The notes beneath the pieces were generated by a model. It saw only the letters and a list, made by a program, of their open reading frames with translations, was not told where the DNA came from and searched no databases. Both the position numbers and the translations under genes were made by a program. A stretch of 64,000 nucleotides of DNA from Treponema pectinovorum. Lineage in GTDB: Bacteria; Spirochaetota; Spirochaetia; Treponematales; Treponemataceae. The stretch spans positions 249,532 to 313,531 of the forward strand of contig NZ_UFQO01000003.1 of NCBI RefSeq assembly GCF_900497595.1. Direction: 5' to 3'. Positions 17,640-26,807 of this stretch are shown here, piece after piece. Within the stretch, counting starts at the first letter, position 1. Every line of letters begins with the position of its first letter.

Positions 17640-18263
17640 ATGAATGTAGCGGTATTTATTGCACCAGGCTTTGAAGAAATAGAAGCCTTTACTGTTGTTG
17701 ATTATCTTCGCCGTGCTGAGCAGAATGTAACTGTTGTCAGCGTGCCAGAAGACGGATGTCCTGTGATATCTTCTGTAGTTGAGGGTAGCCACGGAATAAA
17801 AGTTGTTGCAGATGTTTTGTTAAAAGATTTTATAAATAATGATTCCAGCAAAAATATTGACGCGATTTATTTTCCTGGAGGCATGCCGGGAGCAAAAAAC
17901 TTGAGCGACAATCAATTTTTGTTTGAACTTATAACAGAGTTTGAAAGCAAAGGAAAACTTGTTGCTGCAATGTGCGCTTCTCCTGCGGTTGTATTGGCAC
18001 ACACAGGAATTTTGGCAAACAGAAAGTGGACCTGCTATCCTGGAATGGAAGATGAAGTTTCAAAGTGGTGTGGTGGCGATACTAAAGCAAAAGAACTTTT
18101 GGAAAACAGCACACACAAAAAGGGTCTGCCGTTTGTGCTGGACAACAATGTTCTTACAGGACGTGGCCCTGGAACCGCAGAACAGTTTTCAATGAAATTT
18201 GTAGAAATCGCTGCTGGAAGGCAAATAGCAGATAAAATCCACGAATCAACCTGCCAGCGATAA
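17640..18263 (+). CDS. DJ-1/PfpI family protein
   Basis: The 207-residue protein has the class I glutamine-amidotransferase-like fold of DJ-1/ThiJ: VAVFIAPGFEEIEAFT at the N-terminus (conserved acidic residue in EEIEA), YFPGGMPGA near 80 and the nucleophile elbow AAMCASPAVVLA with the reactive Cys near 107. Family members act as glyoxalase III, protein deglycase-like or redox-stress proteins. It is a single gene, diverging from the response-regulator operon. There is no ribosome site; TAAAAT ends 6 bases before the ATG, so a leaderless message is predicted. The downstream hairpin belongs to ackA on the other strand. Confidence 0.88.
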   Translation: MNVAVFIAPGFEEIEAFTVVDYLRRAEQNVTVVSVPEDGCPVISSVVEGSHGIKVVADVLLKDFINNDSSKNIDAIYFPGGMPGAKNLSDNQFLFELITEFESKGKLVAAMCASPAVVLAHTGILANRKWTCYPGMEDEVSKWCGGDTKAKELLENSTHKKGLPFVLDNNVLTGRGPGTAEQFSMKFVEIAAGRQIADKIHESTCQR

Positions 18264-18271
18264 TTCGTTGC

Positions 18272-18310
18272 ATAAAAAAAGCACTCTGAAATACTGTGTT
18301 CAAAGTGCTT
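18272..18310 (-). terminator. Terminator of ackA
   Basis: On the minus strand AAGCACT...AGTGCTT with an inner TGAA/TTCA pairing is followed by TTTTTTT. Confidence 0.75.
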
Positions 18311-18391
18311 CCCATTGTTACCGCCACACTAAAACTTTTGTTTTTAAAGTGCAGGCGATTTTTCTAGTGCGATAGAATGCAACGGGTATTC

Positions 18392-19726
18392 TTATCCTCT
18401 AACAATGATGTCTTTTAACGCTGGAGTTTCTTCAATCTCTTTAACCAAAGCTTCTTCGCGTGCTTTGTTGCGATAAGAAGGCGATTGGAAAGAATAAGTA
18501 AAGTTTGTGTGAACATCATAATTTCCGTTCATTATTGCAAAAGCGTCTTCTGTCATTACAAGTTCTTCATCTGTAGGAATTACAAAAACCTTTATCTTTG
18601 AATCATCTGTTGAAATGCAGGTTTCTGCGTTGCCGGTGTTAGCAAGGGCGTTCTTTTTTGGATCAATTTTAACACCCATCCATTCAAGACCTTCCAAAGC
18701 CTTTGCTCTAATTGTCGCAGAGTGTTCGCCAACTCCTGCTGTGTAAACAATAGCGTCAATAGGACCGATTGCAGCCATGTAAGCACCAAAATATTTTTTA
18801 AGGCGATAGCATTCCATCTCTATGGCGAGTTTGCAGTCTTCGTTGCCTTCGGCAGCCATCTTTGTAACGTCTCTGCGGTCAGAAGATTTGCCTGTAAGTC
18901 CTAAAAGCCCAGATTTTTTATTCATAGCGGTGTCCATCTCTTGTGCAGACATGCCAGTTTTTCTCATTATGTAGAAAGGAAGCGCAGGATCCATATCACC
19001 AGTTCTAGTTCCCATCACCAAACCTTCAAGCGGAGTTATACCCATAGAAGTGTCATAGCCGCATCCGTTTTTAACAGCACACATAGAAGCACCGTTTCCG
19101 ATGTGGGCAATTATAACGTTTGTATCTTTAGGCTGTTTGTGCAAAAGAACAGACGCTCTTTTAGCGGTATAGAGGAAAGAAGTTCCGTGAAAGCCGTATC
19201 TTCTTGCGGAGTATTTTTCGTACCACTCTTTAGGAATAGCATAGCGGTAAGATGAAGCAGGCATAGTCTGGTGCCAAGCTGTGTCCAAAACTGCAACATG
19301 AGGGACGTTTGGCAAAACTTTTTGAGCGGCTTCGATTCCCATTATGTTAGCAGGATTGTGCAAAGGACCCAAATCCTGTACAGAGCGGAAAGTCTCTAAT
19401 ACTTCAGGAGTAACTTTTACAGATTTAGTGAATTTATCTCCACCGTGGAGAACTCTGTGCCCAACAGCGCCAATAACGCTCATATCGGTAATAACACCGT
19501 GAGTTTTACTAGAGATTGCATTCAAAATCAATTCAATCGCTTCTTTGTGTGTAGGACAAGGGCTCTCGAGAATGAATTTTTCTTTGCCCTTTGCTTTGTG
19601 TGTTATAACAGAGCCAGGAGCCGTTACGCGTTCAACAATCCCAGTTGCAAGAATGTCTTTGTTGTCCCAATCGTAAACCTGATACTTAACCGAAGATGAA
19701 CCGCAGTTCAATGTAAGAATAACCAT
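18392..19726 (-). CDS. ackA: Acetate kinase
   Basis: Signature motifs are all present: [13 protein letters not shown] at the start, [10 protein letters not shown] near 92, [14 protein letters not shown] near 210, [12 protein letters not shown] near 240 and [12 protein letters not shown] near 330. The enzyme interconverts acetyl phosphate and acetate with ATP formation, the terminal energy step of acetate-producing fermentation. The protein (444 residues) has a C-terminal extension of about 30 residues beyond the usual ~400. No pta gene is adjacent. ATG 19726 has GAGGA eight bases upstream and is preferred to TTG 19732. Confidence 0.95.
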   Translation of the reverse strand: MVILTLNCGSSSVKYQVYDWDNKDILATGIVERVTAPGSVITHKAKGKEKFILESPCPTHKEAIELILNAISSKTHGVITDMSVIGAVGHRVLHGGDKFTKSVKVTPEVLETFRSVQDLGPLHNPANIMGIEAAQKVLPNVPHVAVLDTAWHQTMPASSYRYAIPKEWYEKYSARRYGFHGTSFLYTAKRASVLLHKQPKDTNVIIAHIGNGASMCAVKNGCGYDTSMGITPLEGLVMGTRTGDMDPALPFYIMRKTGMSAQEMDTAMNKKSGLLGLTGKSSDRRDVTKMAAEGNEDCKLAIEMECYRLKKYFGAYMAAIGPIDAIVYTAGVGEHSATIRAKALEGLEWMGVKIDPKKNALANTGNAETCISTDDSKIKVFVIPTDEELVMTEDAFAIMNGNYDVHTNFTYSFQSPSYRNKAREEALVKEIEETPALKDIIVRG

Positions 19727-19765
19727 TATCAATTCCTCTATAAAAAAATTAAAACTAATATAAAG

Positions 19766-19794
19766 ATTATAGACTTCTGCGACAGATTATTCAA
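19766..19794 (-). promoter_or_regulatory. Promoter of ackA
   Basis: Minus strand TTGAAT (19794-19789), 17-bp spacer, TATAAT (19771-19766). It predicts a leader of about 33 nt carrying the Shine-Dalgarno, in contrast to the leaderless genes nearby. Confidence 0.65.
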
Positions 19795-19817
19795 TGAATC
19801 CGCCAATTTTGTTTTAT

Positions 19818-19941
19818 AAGGGCGCCACCTGCTTCGCAGGCCGTCTGTTCCGCCCTTTGCTAACGCTCATCCTCCTCGGCATCACGCAAGCGTGCTGCCT
19901 GCGGTGGACTAAAGGGGCTACATAGACTGGCGCATTTTTAA
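19818..19941. repeat. Interspersed repeat R3, left of the MFS gene
   Basis: Conserved left part (AAGGGCGCC, TGCTTCGCAGG, GTCTGTTCCGCCCTTTGCT, CGCTCATCC) and right part (GGCTACATAGACTGGCGCA) surround a variable centre (ACGCAAGCGT palindrome). Repeat R4 right of the MFS gene is a direct repeat of it. Confidence 0.85.
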
Positions 19942-19990
19942 CAAATTGTTTCTTAACAAACTGTTCCCTAGAACAAATTTTCTTTTGTGA

Positions 19991-19996
19991 TATACT
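19991..19996 (+). promoter_or_regulatory. -10 element of the MFS gene
   Basis: TATACT followed by 10 bases to the ATG and no Shine-Dalgarno; the -35 is weak. Confidence 0.4.
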
Positions 19997-20006
19997 TCTT
20001 TCTATT

Positions 20007-21209
20007 ATGACAGACAAATTTCAAATAAAGCGATTTTTTCCAAATTATTTTGCCTTTATGATTAACGGTTCGGTGGCGCTCGTTCTTGGTGCAATTCTTC
20101 CTTATATAATAGAACAAGCAAATATCAACCTTGCAACAGCGGGCAGCCTTTTAAGCGTTTTTGCAATCGGTAACTTTGCTGCAAGTTTTATATATCCTTC
20201 GCTTACAAAGTTGTTTGGCAGAAAGAATGCCTTTATTTTTACGATTTGCTTTCAGCCACTGTGCTTAATTTTAATCACTTTGTTTCCAACAGTTCCAGTT
20301 TTGCTCCTTACTTTTGTAATACTTGGAATCGCTCGCGGTTCATCATCTGTCTTTAATAACGCATACATAAACGAAAATTCAGAAGGTTCTGCCGCTGCTC
20401 TAAACATTCTCCACATGATATTTGCAATCGGGGCGTTTTCTTCTCCTTTGCTTTTAACGGCAGTAGTTTCTGCTGGCTACAGTTGGAAGCATTGCATCTG
20501 GATTTTGACTTTGGGTTCGATAATTTCTATCGTTTTGCTTTCGCAGTTAAAGATAAAAGATTTTAGAAAAAATTCTTCGTCAATCGAAAATCCAAAATCG
20601 CAATCAAAAGATGCAAACGACAATTCAAAATCTCAAAATCGCTCTTTCTGGAAGTCGCCACTTTTTTACATCTGCGGACTACTGTTGTTCTTTTACCTTG
20701 GTTTTGAAAACTGCATAAACGGCTGGTTTGTAACTTATTTTAAAAGCACAGGAATAATGAAAGGTGCATTTGCAAACGGATTAGTATCTTTTACTTGGCT
20801 TTCAATTTTATTTGGCCGCCTTACAACAGCGATTTTATCCACAAAATTTTCTAAAAAGACAATCATCCTAACGGACTGCATTGCTGGCGCATTCTTTTTC
20901 TTTTTGATGACAGCAACTCAAAATCTTACAGTCATAGGATTTTCGATTGTAGGACTTGGATTTTTCCTTGCAGGAATTTATCCCACAGTCGTAAGCGCGG
21001 CAAGTCCTGCCATAAACGGTTCGGATTTGGGAATGTCTATGTTGCTTGCAATTTCTGCTTTTGGTGGAATAATAACTCCTCAGATAATCGGTTCAATAGG
21101 CGACAGAATTGGGCTTATAGGTGCTATTGGTCTTTTGGTTATAAACTTGAGTGCAATGATATTGTTTGCTTTGTTGTATGCTTTAAAAAAAGATAAAAAA
21201 CTTTCGTGA
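20007..21209 (+). CDS. Major facilitator superfamily transporter
   Basis: This 400-residue inner-membrane protein has about 12 hydrophobic spans split by a polar central loop (about 185-215, rich in Ser, Asn, Lys). FGRKNA near 70 matches the loop 2-3 motif of the superfamily; NGWFVTYFKSTG and GIYPTVVSAASP are reminiscent of sugar-type (FucP-like) members, but the substrate is not determinable. It is a single gene. TATACT ends 10 bases before the ATG with no ribosome site, predicting a near-leaderless message. It is bracketed by two direct copies of a ~100-bp repeat (19818 and 21231), a possible mobile or duplicated unit. Confidence 0.85.
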   Translation: MTDKFQIKRFFPNYFAFMINGSVALVLGAILPYIIEQANINLATAGSLLSVFAIGNFAASFIYPSLTKLFGRKNAFIFTICFQPLCLILITLFPTVPVLLLTFVILGIARGSSSVFNNAYINENSEGSAAALNILHMIFAIGAFSSPLLLTAVVSAGYSWKHCIWILTLGSIISIVLLSQLKIKDFRKNSSSIENPKSQSKDANDNSKSQNRSFWKSPLFYICGLLLFFYLGFENCINGWFVTYFKSTGIMKGAFANGLVSFTWLSILFGRLTTAILSTKFSKKTIILTDCIAGAFFFFLMTATQNLTVIGFSIVGLGFFLAGIYPTVVSAASPAINGSDLGMSMLLAISAFGGIITPQIIGSIGDRIGLIGAIGLLVINLSAMILFALLYALKKDKKLS

Positions 21210-21230
21210 GTATTTAATACTTTCAAGTAC

Positions 21231-21333
21231 TAAGGGCGCCCCCTGCTTACGCAGGTCGTCTGTTCCGCCCTTCGCTGGCGCTCATCCGCATAAAGCGGAC
21301 TTGCGGGGCTTCATAGACTGGCGCATTTTAAAT
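21231..21333. repeat. Interspersed repeat R4, right of the MFS gene
   Basis: Direct copy of R3 at both ends (AAGGGCGCC, GTCTGTTCCGCCCTTCGCT, CGCTCATCC; ending CATAGACTGGCGCATTTT). The central hairpin is different and shorter (CCGCATAAAGCGG). Confidence 0.85.
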
Positions 21334-21374
21334 AAAATTTTCTGTTTTTCTCTCCTATAAAAAATCAAAACTTA

Positions 21375-21404
21375 TTGACAAAAAAACGCGTTTAAAGTTA
21401 CTGT
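21375..21404 (+). promoter_or_regulatory. Possible promoter of the BspA-like gene
   Basis: Perfect TTGACA at 21375-21380 with a weak TACTGT 18 bp downstream. An SD-led leader of about 40 nt would follow. Confidence 0.35.
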
Positions 21405-21447
21405 CAGATAATTTTTATTAGTTATTGCTAACAAAAATGGAGGTTTT

Positions 21448-23205
21448 ATGATTAAAAAAATTTCTCATGCATGTATGTGCATGGCTTTATTTGTTGGGCT
21501 ATTTGCGTTTATCGCTTGTAGCAATAGCACGTCCCCATCGCAGTCGGATCCAACTCCGTCAACTCCGGAAAATCCGTCTAACCCAAGCACGCCATCGACT
21601 CCGGAAAATCCGTCTAACCCAAGCACGCCATCGACTCCGGAAAATCCGTCTAACCCAAGCACGCCATCGACTCCGGAAAATCCGTCTACACCAAGCACAC
21701 CGTCAACCCCAGATCCAAACGATCCTAAAACTATAATATACGGGGAATATACCGGTGGTAACCTTATGGGTATCCCAGTAACTTTAGTCCTTAAGGCAAA
21801 CCTTGTAGATATACAAAATTCATATATGCCTAAAAAGTTTTCCAATATAAAATTTACCGATCAAGGAGACGGCAAGTGGTATATAGAATGTTACGATACT
21901 GGAGCACCACAAACTAACGAAGAATTAAAAGCATCTGTACTTATCGACACAAACGAAGACCCTTTTACCGCTTTAATTACTATCCACGGTATGTCTGGTT
22001 CTCCTCAAGTAACCTGCGAAAAAACAGGTGGGAAACTCGGTTTAATAATAAAAGGTTCACTTCTTAAAGGATATAGAGGTGCTCAACCAACTGGCGTTTT
22101 AACAGTACCAGAAGGAATTACCGATATCGCTCAAGAAGCGTTCCAAAATTGTACAGGATTAACGGAAGTGAAATTCCCTTCAACTCTTAAAGGAATTTAT
22201 GGCGCAGCATTTTCCGGTTGTTCTGGAATAACAGAATTGCACTTTCCAGAAAATCTTACAACAATTGCAGCGGAAGCCTTTTATGATTGTACAGGTTTAA
22301 AAACACTAGATTTTTCAAAAAGTACAAAACTTAAAATAATTGAAAATGAAACGTTTAGAGGTTGCTCAGATATCGAAACTCTAAATTTGCCAACAAACTT
22401 AGAAGTAATAGGTTCAAGTGCTTTTAATGATTGCACAGGTATATCAGGAAAGGTGCAGTTTCCTGCAACCCTTAAAGAAATTGGCGATTCAGCCTTTATT
22501 AAATGTAAAAATATAACAGAACTTGATTTTTCAGCATGCACACAGCTTACCAAAATCGCAAATGCTGCATTTAATCGCTGTACAGGATTGACACAAGTAA
22601 AACTTCCAGCAAGTCTTACAAAAATTGGAAATATCTTTACTGGCTGTACAAAACTTTCAAGTATTTCCATCGATTCGCAAAATCCTGAACTTTGTTCTGT
22701 AGACAATATTATTTACAACAAAGCAAAAACCGAATTGATTTTTGGTGCTCCTTCCGTTCCACAAGCAAATACAATTCCTTCAAGCGTTACAAAAATTAGC
22801 AAAAATGCTTTTATAAACAATCAATCATTGTCTTCTGTACAACTTCCTGCAAGTCTTCTTGATATTGAAGCAAGTGCTTTTGATACATGTAAAAAATTGC
22901 AAAACATAGATTTTTCTATGAGTACATCCCTTAAAACGATTGGCGACTATGCATTTAATATGTGCGAAGCATTGACAGGCGAGATAGTTTTACCAGCAAC
23001 TCTTACAACAATTGGCGAGGCTGCTTTTTATGGTTGCAAAAATATAACAAAAATCGATTTGTATTCATGCGCACAAATTGATCAAATTGGATCTAATGCT
23101 TTTTACGGCTATACTGGACAATTCAAAGTAAAAACAGGAAGCGGTGTAAAAGAAAAATTAACTGGCGCAGGAGTTGACGCAACTAAAATAGAAGAAGTTC
23201 TATAA
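21448..23205 (+). CDS. BspA-like leucine-rich-repeat surface lipoprotein
   Basis: A signal peptide ends in a lipobox (FIAC, Cys24), then a Pro/Ser/Thr-rich stalk (about 30-95) of repeated 12-residue units, a ~100-residue unknown domain (100-200), and about 15 LRR_5-type repeats (205-560) built on AFxxCTGLxxVxxPxxLxxIG. BspA-like proteins of Treponema and Bacteroidetes are exported and mediate binding to host or bacterial surfaces, so an adhesin role is likely but inferred. ATGGAGGTTTT gives a strong ribosome site. It is a single gene with its own terminator. The stalk DNA is made of near-identical 36-bp units. Confidence 0.9.
   Translation: MIKKISHACMCMALFVGLFAFIACSNSTSPSQSDPTPSTPENPSNPSTPSTPENPSNPSTPSTPENPSNPSTPSTPENPSTPSTPSTPDPNDPKTIIYGEYTGGNLMGIPVTLVLKANLVDIQNSYMPKKFSNIKFTDQGDGKWYIECYDTGAPQTNEELKASVLIDTNEDPFTALITIHGMSGSPQVTCEKTGGKLGLIIKGSLLKGYRGAQPTGVLTVPEGITDIAQEAFQNCTGLTEVKFPSTLKGIYGAAFSGCSGITELHFPENLTTIAAEAFYDCTGLKTLDFSKSTKLKIIENETFRGCSDIETLNLPTNLEVIGSSAFNDCTGISGKVQFPATLKEIGDSAFIKCKNITELDFSACTQLTKIANAAFNRCTGLTQVKLPASLTKIGNIFTGCTKLSSISIDSQNPELCSVDNIIYNKAKTELIFGAPSVPQANTIPSSVTKISKNAFINNQSLSSVQLPASLLDIEASAFDTCKKLQNIDFSMSTSLKTIGDYAFNMCEALTGEIVLPATLTTIGEAAFYGCKNITKIDLYSCAQIDQIGSNAFYGYTGQFKVKTGSGVKEKLTGAGVDATKIEEVL
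21562..21705 (+). repeat. 36-bp tandem repeat in the lipoprotein stalk
   Basis: Four head-to-tail 36-bp units start at 21562, 21598, 21634 and 21670. The first three are identical in DNA and the last is diverged. Each encodes the 12-residue unit PSTPENPSNPST. The period is a multiple of 3, so unit gain or loss keeps the frame. Confidence 0.92.
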
Positions 23206-23231
23206 AACTATAGTTATTTAAAATATTAATC

Positions 23232-23275
23232 GGGGTGTTGAAATGCATATTGTCTTTCAATGCCTCTTTTTTTTT
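23232..23275 (+). terminator. Terminator of the BspA-like gene
   Basis: GGGGTGTTGAAA pairs with TTTCAATGCCTC (three G-U) across an 11-base loop and is followed by nine T. Confidence 0.8.
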
Positions 23276-23385
23276 GGGGCATTTTTGCTACGCAAAAACC
23301 GTGCTATTCAGGGTTACGCCTTTGGCTCCATTACTACGCTACGCGTCGCAACGGCTTCGCCGCCCTTACTATCACTTGTACATTT
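23276..23385. repeat. Interspersed GC-rich repeat, copy R5
   Basis: It contains the family pieces TTGCTACGCAAAAACCGTGC, GGGTTACGCC, CTCCATTACTACGC and CGCCGCCCTTACTATC. No gene is visible between 23206 and 23609. Confidence 0.65.
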
Positions 23386-23454
23386 TTTACAGAGTGCAAA
23401 AAAACATTTATAGAAAGCGAGAAAAAACTTATTGGATAAAACAGTAAAACTTAG

Positions 23455-23545
23455 CCCGGATGGAAGTGGCGCGTAAGCGTTGGCAAAGCCAATGGAGCGC
23501 TAGCGCAACCACGCACAGCCGGTCGAGTAATGCGATGTGCTACTA
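23455..23545. repeat. Interspersed GC-rich repeat, copy R6
   Basis: It holds GATGGAAGTGGCGCG, AGCGTTGGCAAAGCCAATGG, GAGCGCTAGCGCAACCACG and a final GCGATGTGC. It has the modular build of the family, in the opposite orientation to R5. Confidence 0.65.
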
Positions 23546-23609
23546 TAAAAAATTATTCAGCAAATATCGGAAAATTTGCAATATTTGCATTGTAAATTAC
23601 AGCACGGCT

Positions 23610-25262
23610 TTATCGCATAACGATTGTTGCAGGAATTTCTTCTTCGTATTCTTTGATATAAAGGTATTTAAAAGGGTGAATATCCAACGCGTTGGTGTAC
23701 CAACCTCCAACTTTATTTAAGTTTATAGCATGCAGGCTTACAGAATGACTTATAGGAATTATCAGAGCAGAATCCAAGAGTATTTGTTCTGCTTTTGCAA
23801 GCAGTTTAAATCGTTCTTGTGAGTTGGTTTGCTCATCTGCAAGTTTTAAGATATTTGTAAATTCTTGATTTTTCCATTTTGTCTGGTTTAAAGTAGAACC
23901 TTCTCTAAAAAGTTCAAGAAAAGCCAAGGGGTCTGCAAAGTCTCCAATCCAGGAATAAGTGAACATATCGTAATTTAGGTGTGGAATGCTAGAAAAATAG
24001 CGATCATCTTCAATTTTAAATGTTACGAGCTCTACTCCAAGTGGAATCCATGCTTGTTTTAAAATTTCAGAAAGTTTTTTCATATATTCGTTGCCGTAAA
24101 TTCCAAATTTTATTTCAAGTTTTTCTTCTAAAGGAATTCCTATTTTTTTTCTTGCTTCACTCATCATTTCTACAGCTTCTTCTTCGCTATAATAAGTTAA
24201 GCCTTCTACATTTGGGTAACCTGCAAGCGGATAAACTAAAGTTGTCGCTTGGATAAGGTTGTCTTTTCTGAGTTTTTCCCAAGGAATAGCGGTTAAAAGT
24301 GCGTTTCTAAATTCGCTATGATTCCAAATTTCATTTTTGCAGGTAAAAAATAGAAAGGTTGTTCCAAAAATGGCACTCAATCTTATGCTGTCTTTATTTA
24401 AAATTGAATCCGCTTTTAGAGAACTCATAACCCAATCCGCACGTCCTGTGTTAAAAAGCCAAGTATTTTCCTTTTCGTTTTCCGAAAGTTTTATCTCGAT
24501 TTTTGGCAAAGCGATGTTATCTTTATCCCAGTAATTTTCGTTTTTTTCGAGGATTAAAACTTTATCTTTTGATTGAGCGAGCTTGTATGCGCCAGAAAAA
24601 ACATTTTTATCTCCTGTAAAAACAGAAAAAGCGTGATGACACAAAATGCTTGGCAGGTGTGCAGTTGGATTTTTTAAAGTAACGATTAGCGTTTGTCCTT
24701 TTGCTTTTAGTCCGACGCTTTGTTTTTCAGCATTGTTTTCTCTGTATTCTTTAATGCCTTCAATACAATCCAGCAAAGAAGCGTAAGGCGCATTGGAAGT
24801 TTTTTGCAACAAAAGCCAGCTGTCAACGATTGTTTGTGCAGTTATAGGTTTTTCATCACTTAAAAATGCCCCTTGTCTAATAGTAAATGTCCATCGTTTT
24901 TTGTCTCGGGAAATTCTATAAGTTTGGGCGAGGGCTGGCGTTGGCTCTAAAGTTTTCGGGTCGTAATTAAAAAGCCCTTCCTGCAAAGAGTTTATAATCT
25001 GCGCTTCGCTTGAATAACTTGAAGTGTGCGGATTTAAATCGAGTTGATTGCTTGCAGATACTATGTAAAAAGTTCTTTGGAGTTCGCTTTTAAATTTTTG
25101 TTGATTTTTTTCGTTCGCGTTTGAAGAATTTTCTTTTTTATTTTCGATTGAATTACTATTGTTTTGCTCTTTTAAAATATCTTCCAATTCGTCTGCGTAT
25201 CCTCGAAAACAAAAAACAAGGCAGCAGAAAAAGATAACGGCGTGTGCAATTTTTTTAAGCAT
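23610..25262 (-). CDS. OppA/DppA-type peptide-binding protein
   Basis: This 550-residue family-5 solute-binding protein has an N-terminal signal (IFFCCLVFCFRGYADE; no clean lipobox) and an Asn/Glu/Lys-rich linker (about 30-60). The conserved binding-protein core follows: LDLNPHTSSYSSEAQI, LQEGLFNYDPKTLEPTPALA, RWTFTIRQGAFLSDEKPITA. Family members capture oligopeptides or similar ligands for an ABC importer; no permease or ATPase genes are next to it. It overlaps the upstream unknown gene by 8 bases, so the two are co-translated. Confidence 0.88.
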   Translation of the reverse strand: MLKKIAHAVIFFCCLVFCFRGYADELEDILKEQNNSNSIENKKENSSNANEKNQQKFKSELQRTFYIVSASNQLDLNPHTSSYSSEAQIINSLQEGLFNYDPKTLEPTPALAQTYRISRDKKRWTFTIRQGAFLSDEKPITAQTIVDSWLLLQKTSNAPYASLLDCIEGIKEYRENNAEKQSVGLKAKGQTLIVTLKNPTAHLPSILCHHAFSVFTGDKNVFSGAYKLAQSKDKVLILEKNENYWDKDNIALPKIEIKLSENEKENTWLFNTGRADWVMSSLKADSILNKDSIRLSAIFGTTFLFFTCKNEIWNHSEFRNALLTAIPWEKLRKDNLIQATTLVYPLAGYPNVEGLTYYSEEEAVEMMSEARKKIGIPLEEKLEIKFGIYGNEYMKKLSEILKQAWIPLGVELVTFKIEDDRYFSSIPHLNYDMFTYSWIGDFADPLAFLELFREGSTLNQTKWKNQEFTNILKLADEQTNSQERFKLLAKAEQILLDSALIIPISHSVSLHAINLNKVGGWYTNALDIHPFKYLYIKEYEEEIPATIVMR

Positions 25263-26667
25263 TGGGTATTCCTAATTTTTTAAGTTGAGCTTCTTCTTTA
25301 ATATAAGCAGTATACTCAGAGCGGTGTTGGTTTGCTTTTACAACAGAATTCTTTAATGAAGTTATTTCCATCTGCAAACCTTTTATTTTTGACCGATTTT
25401 GTGGCAAAGGCGCACTTTTAAAGAATTCGTCCAAAGCATTTAAAAGTTTTAAAAGTACGTTGCATTCTGAAATTTGCTGATTTACGTATTCAAGGACTTT
25501 TTCTTCTGGAAGAGAAGCAATCCTTTCGTACATAGGTGCTTTTTTTACACCAGCAGAGGCGTATTTTCTCGCTCGTAAATCCAGTTCGCTTATAAATTGA
25601 AAGTAATCAAGTTTTTCGTGCGTTTTTACCGCAGTAGTTGCATCTGTTAAGGTAAGATTATAATAAACAGGTTTTTCTTCAAGATTAAACGCTTTTCTAA
25701 TTGCCTTTTTTAGTTTGTCAAAAAAACTGTTGTGTTCGCTTTCCAAAAGCTCATAATTTTCTTCAATCTTTTTCTTTACTTGTGTTAGCTGTCCAGGCAT
25801 TGCGCCAAAAACTCTTAAAGCGATTAAAATTATCTCTTTTGTATCAACTTTTTTTTCCTGTTTTGAAGATTCAGAACCAGAAACTTCCAATTTTTTTAAC
25901 AGGGCTTTTTGCAGTTCCGCCTTGTTTGGAGCATGATCTTCTGCAATTATTTCGTCAATCAATTCGCTGTAAAAAGGAATTTTTCCCATTGTAGAAGTAA
26001 AGTTCTTTTTTATCTGTGCCAATTCTTCTGCGGGGCTGGATTCTGCTTTTTGTACGTTGAATGACGGATGCGAAAATGTGTTTTCTCGTACAGAACTCTT
26101 GTAAAGTTCTTTTTGAAATTCCGAAAGTTCTTTTAGGCTTTTATTTATTGAAAGAAGAGCTTTTCCTGCTTTTATTAGGCTGTCGTTTACCATGCTCGCT
26201 GTCATTGAGTCGGAGTTTTGCCTCGCATTTAAAAGCATTGTTGCGGTTGCCTTAGTGTTTGTGCTGTTTGAATTTACCGAAAATGAATTCCATTGAATTG
26301 CGTTGTTTAAATCGAGAAGTTTTTTTATGTTTACAAGTGAAAGGCTAGATACTGAAAATTTGTAATAATTGCAAAGAAAATCTAAAGTGTTGTCATAATC
26401 GGAAAGCCTTGTTCCCATTACCATTGCTCGTTCATTCTCTGTAAACGCAGTGCTTTCTGGCGGAAGTATATCCGAAATCTTTTTTTCTTTTTTGTATGGA
26501 TCAGGGGAAATCAGCGATTTTTTTAAGAGAAATTCAATAAGATTTTTTACGCAAGAGTGAAGTAGACGATAGTTCTCCAAAACCGCTGGAAGTTCCTCTT
26601 CGTCAAACCATTGAGATTTTGCTCCGATTGCAGCTAATAACTGCTGTGTAAAGTTGGTATCTGCCAT
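25255..26667 (-). CDS. Unknown helical protein coupled to the OppA-like gene
   Basis: I do not recognise this 470-residue protein with confidence. It has no signal peptide or membrane span and is predicted almost wholly helical, with long charged stretches such as LIKAGKALLSINKSLKELSE near 165 and a C-terminal coiled-coil-like LKGLQMEITSLKNSVVKANQ type region. It is probably a spirochaete-restricted cytoplasmic protein. ATG 26667 is chosen because TTGTAG-17-GATAAT ends 10 bases before it, a leaderless layout; ATG 26688 has no supporting signal. Its end overlaps the OppA-like gene, hinting at a shared function. Confidence 0.65.
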   Translation of the reverse strand: MADTNFTQQLLAAIGAKSQWFDEEELPAVLENYRLLHSCVKNLIEFLLKKSLISPDPYKKEKKISDILPPESTAFTENERAMVMGTRLSDYDNTLDFLCNYYKFSVSSLSLVNIKKLLDLNNAIQWNSFSVNSNSTNTKATATMLLNARQNSDSMTASMVNDSLIKAGKALLSINKSLKELSEFQKELYKSSVRENTFSHPSFNVQKAESSPAEELAQIKKNFTSTMGKIPFYSELIDEIIAEDHAPNKAELQKALLKKLEVSGSESSKQEKKVDTKEIILIALRVFGAMPGQLTQVKKKIEENYELLESEHNSFFDKLKKAIRKAFNLEEKPVYYNLTLTDATTAVKTHEKLDYFQFISELDLRARKYASAGVKKAPMYERIASLPEEKVLEYVNQQISECNVLLKLLNALDEFFKSAPLPQNRSKIKGLQMEITSLKNSVVKANQHRSEYTAYIKEEAQLKKLGIPNA

Positions 26668-26677
26668 ATCAATTACT

Positions 26678-26706
26678 ATTATCGGCATTTTTTTGAATTT
26701 CTACAA
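26678..26706 (-). promoter_or_regulatory. Promoter of the unknown-oppA operon, leaderless layout
   Basis: Minus strand TTGTAG, 17-bp spacer, GATAAT (26683-26678), then 10 bases to ATG 26667. Confidence 0.45.
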
Positions 26707-26807
26707 TCTTTCGCATAAGTTGAAACAAAGCCTGCAAATCGATATTCTGTAAAAACTTATTTATAAAAAACCTTTCGCATTTTGTGTAAGGTTGTAGAGG
26801 TGTTTTT

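Noticed and set aside
21465-21845. 126-residue minus-strand ORF rich in GVDGVLGLDGF
   Set aside because: It is the antisense reading of the 36-bp stalk repeats of the lipoprotein; no ribosome site or independent support.
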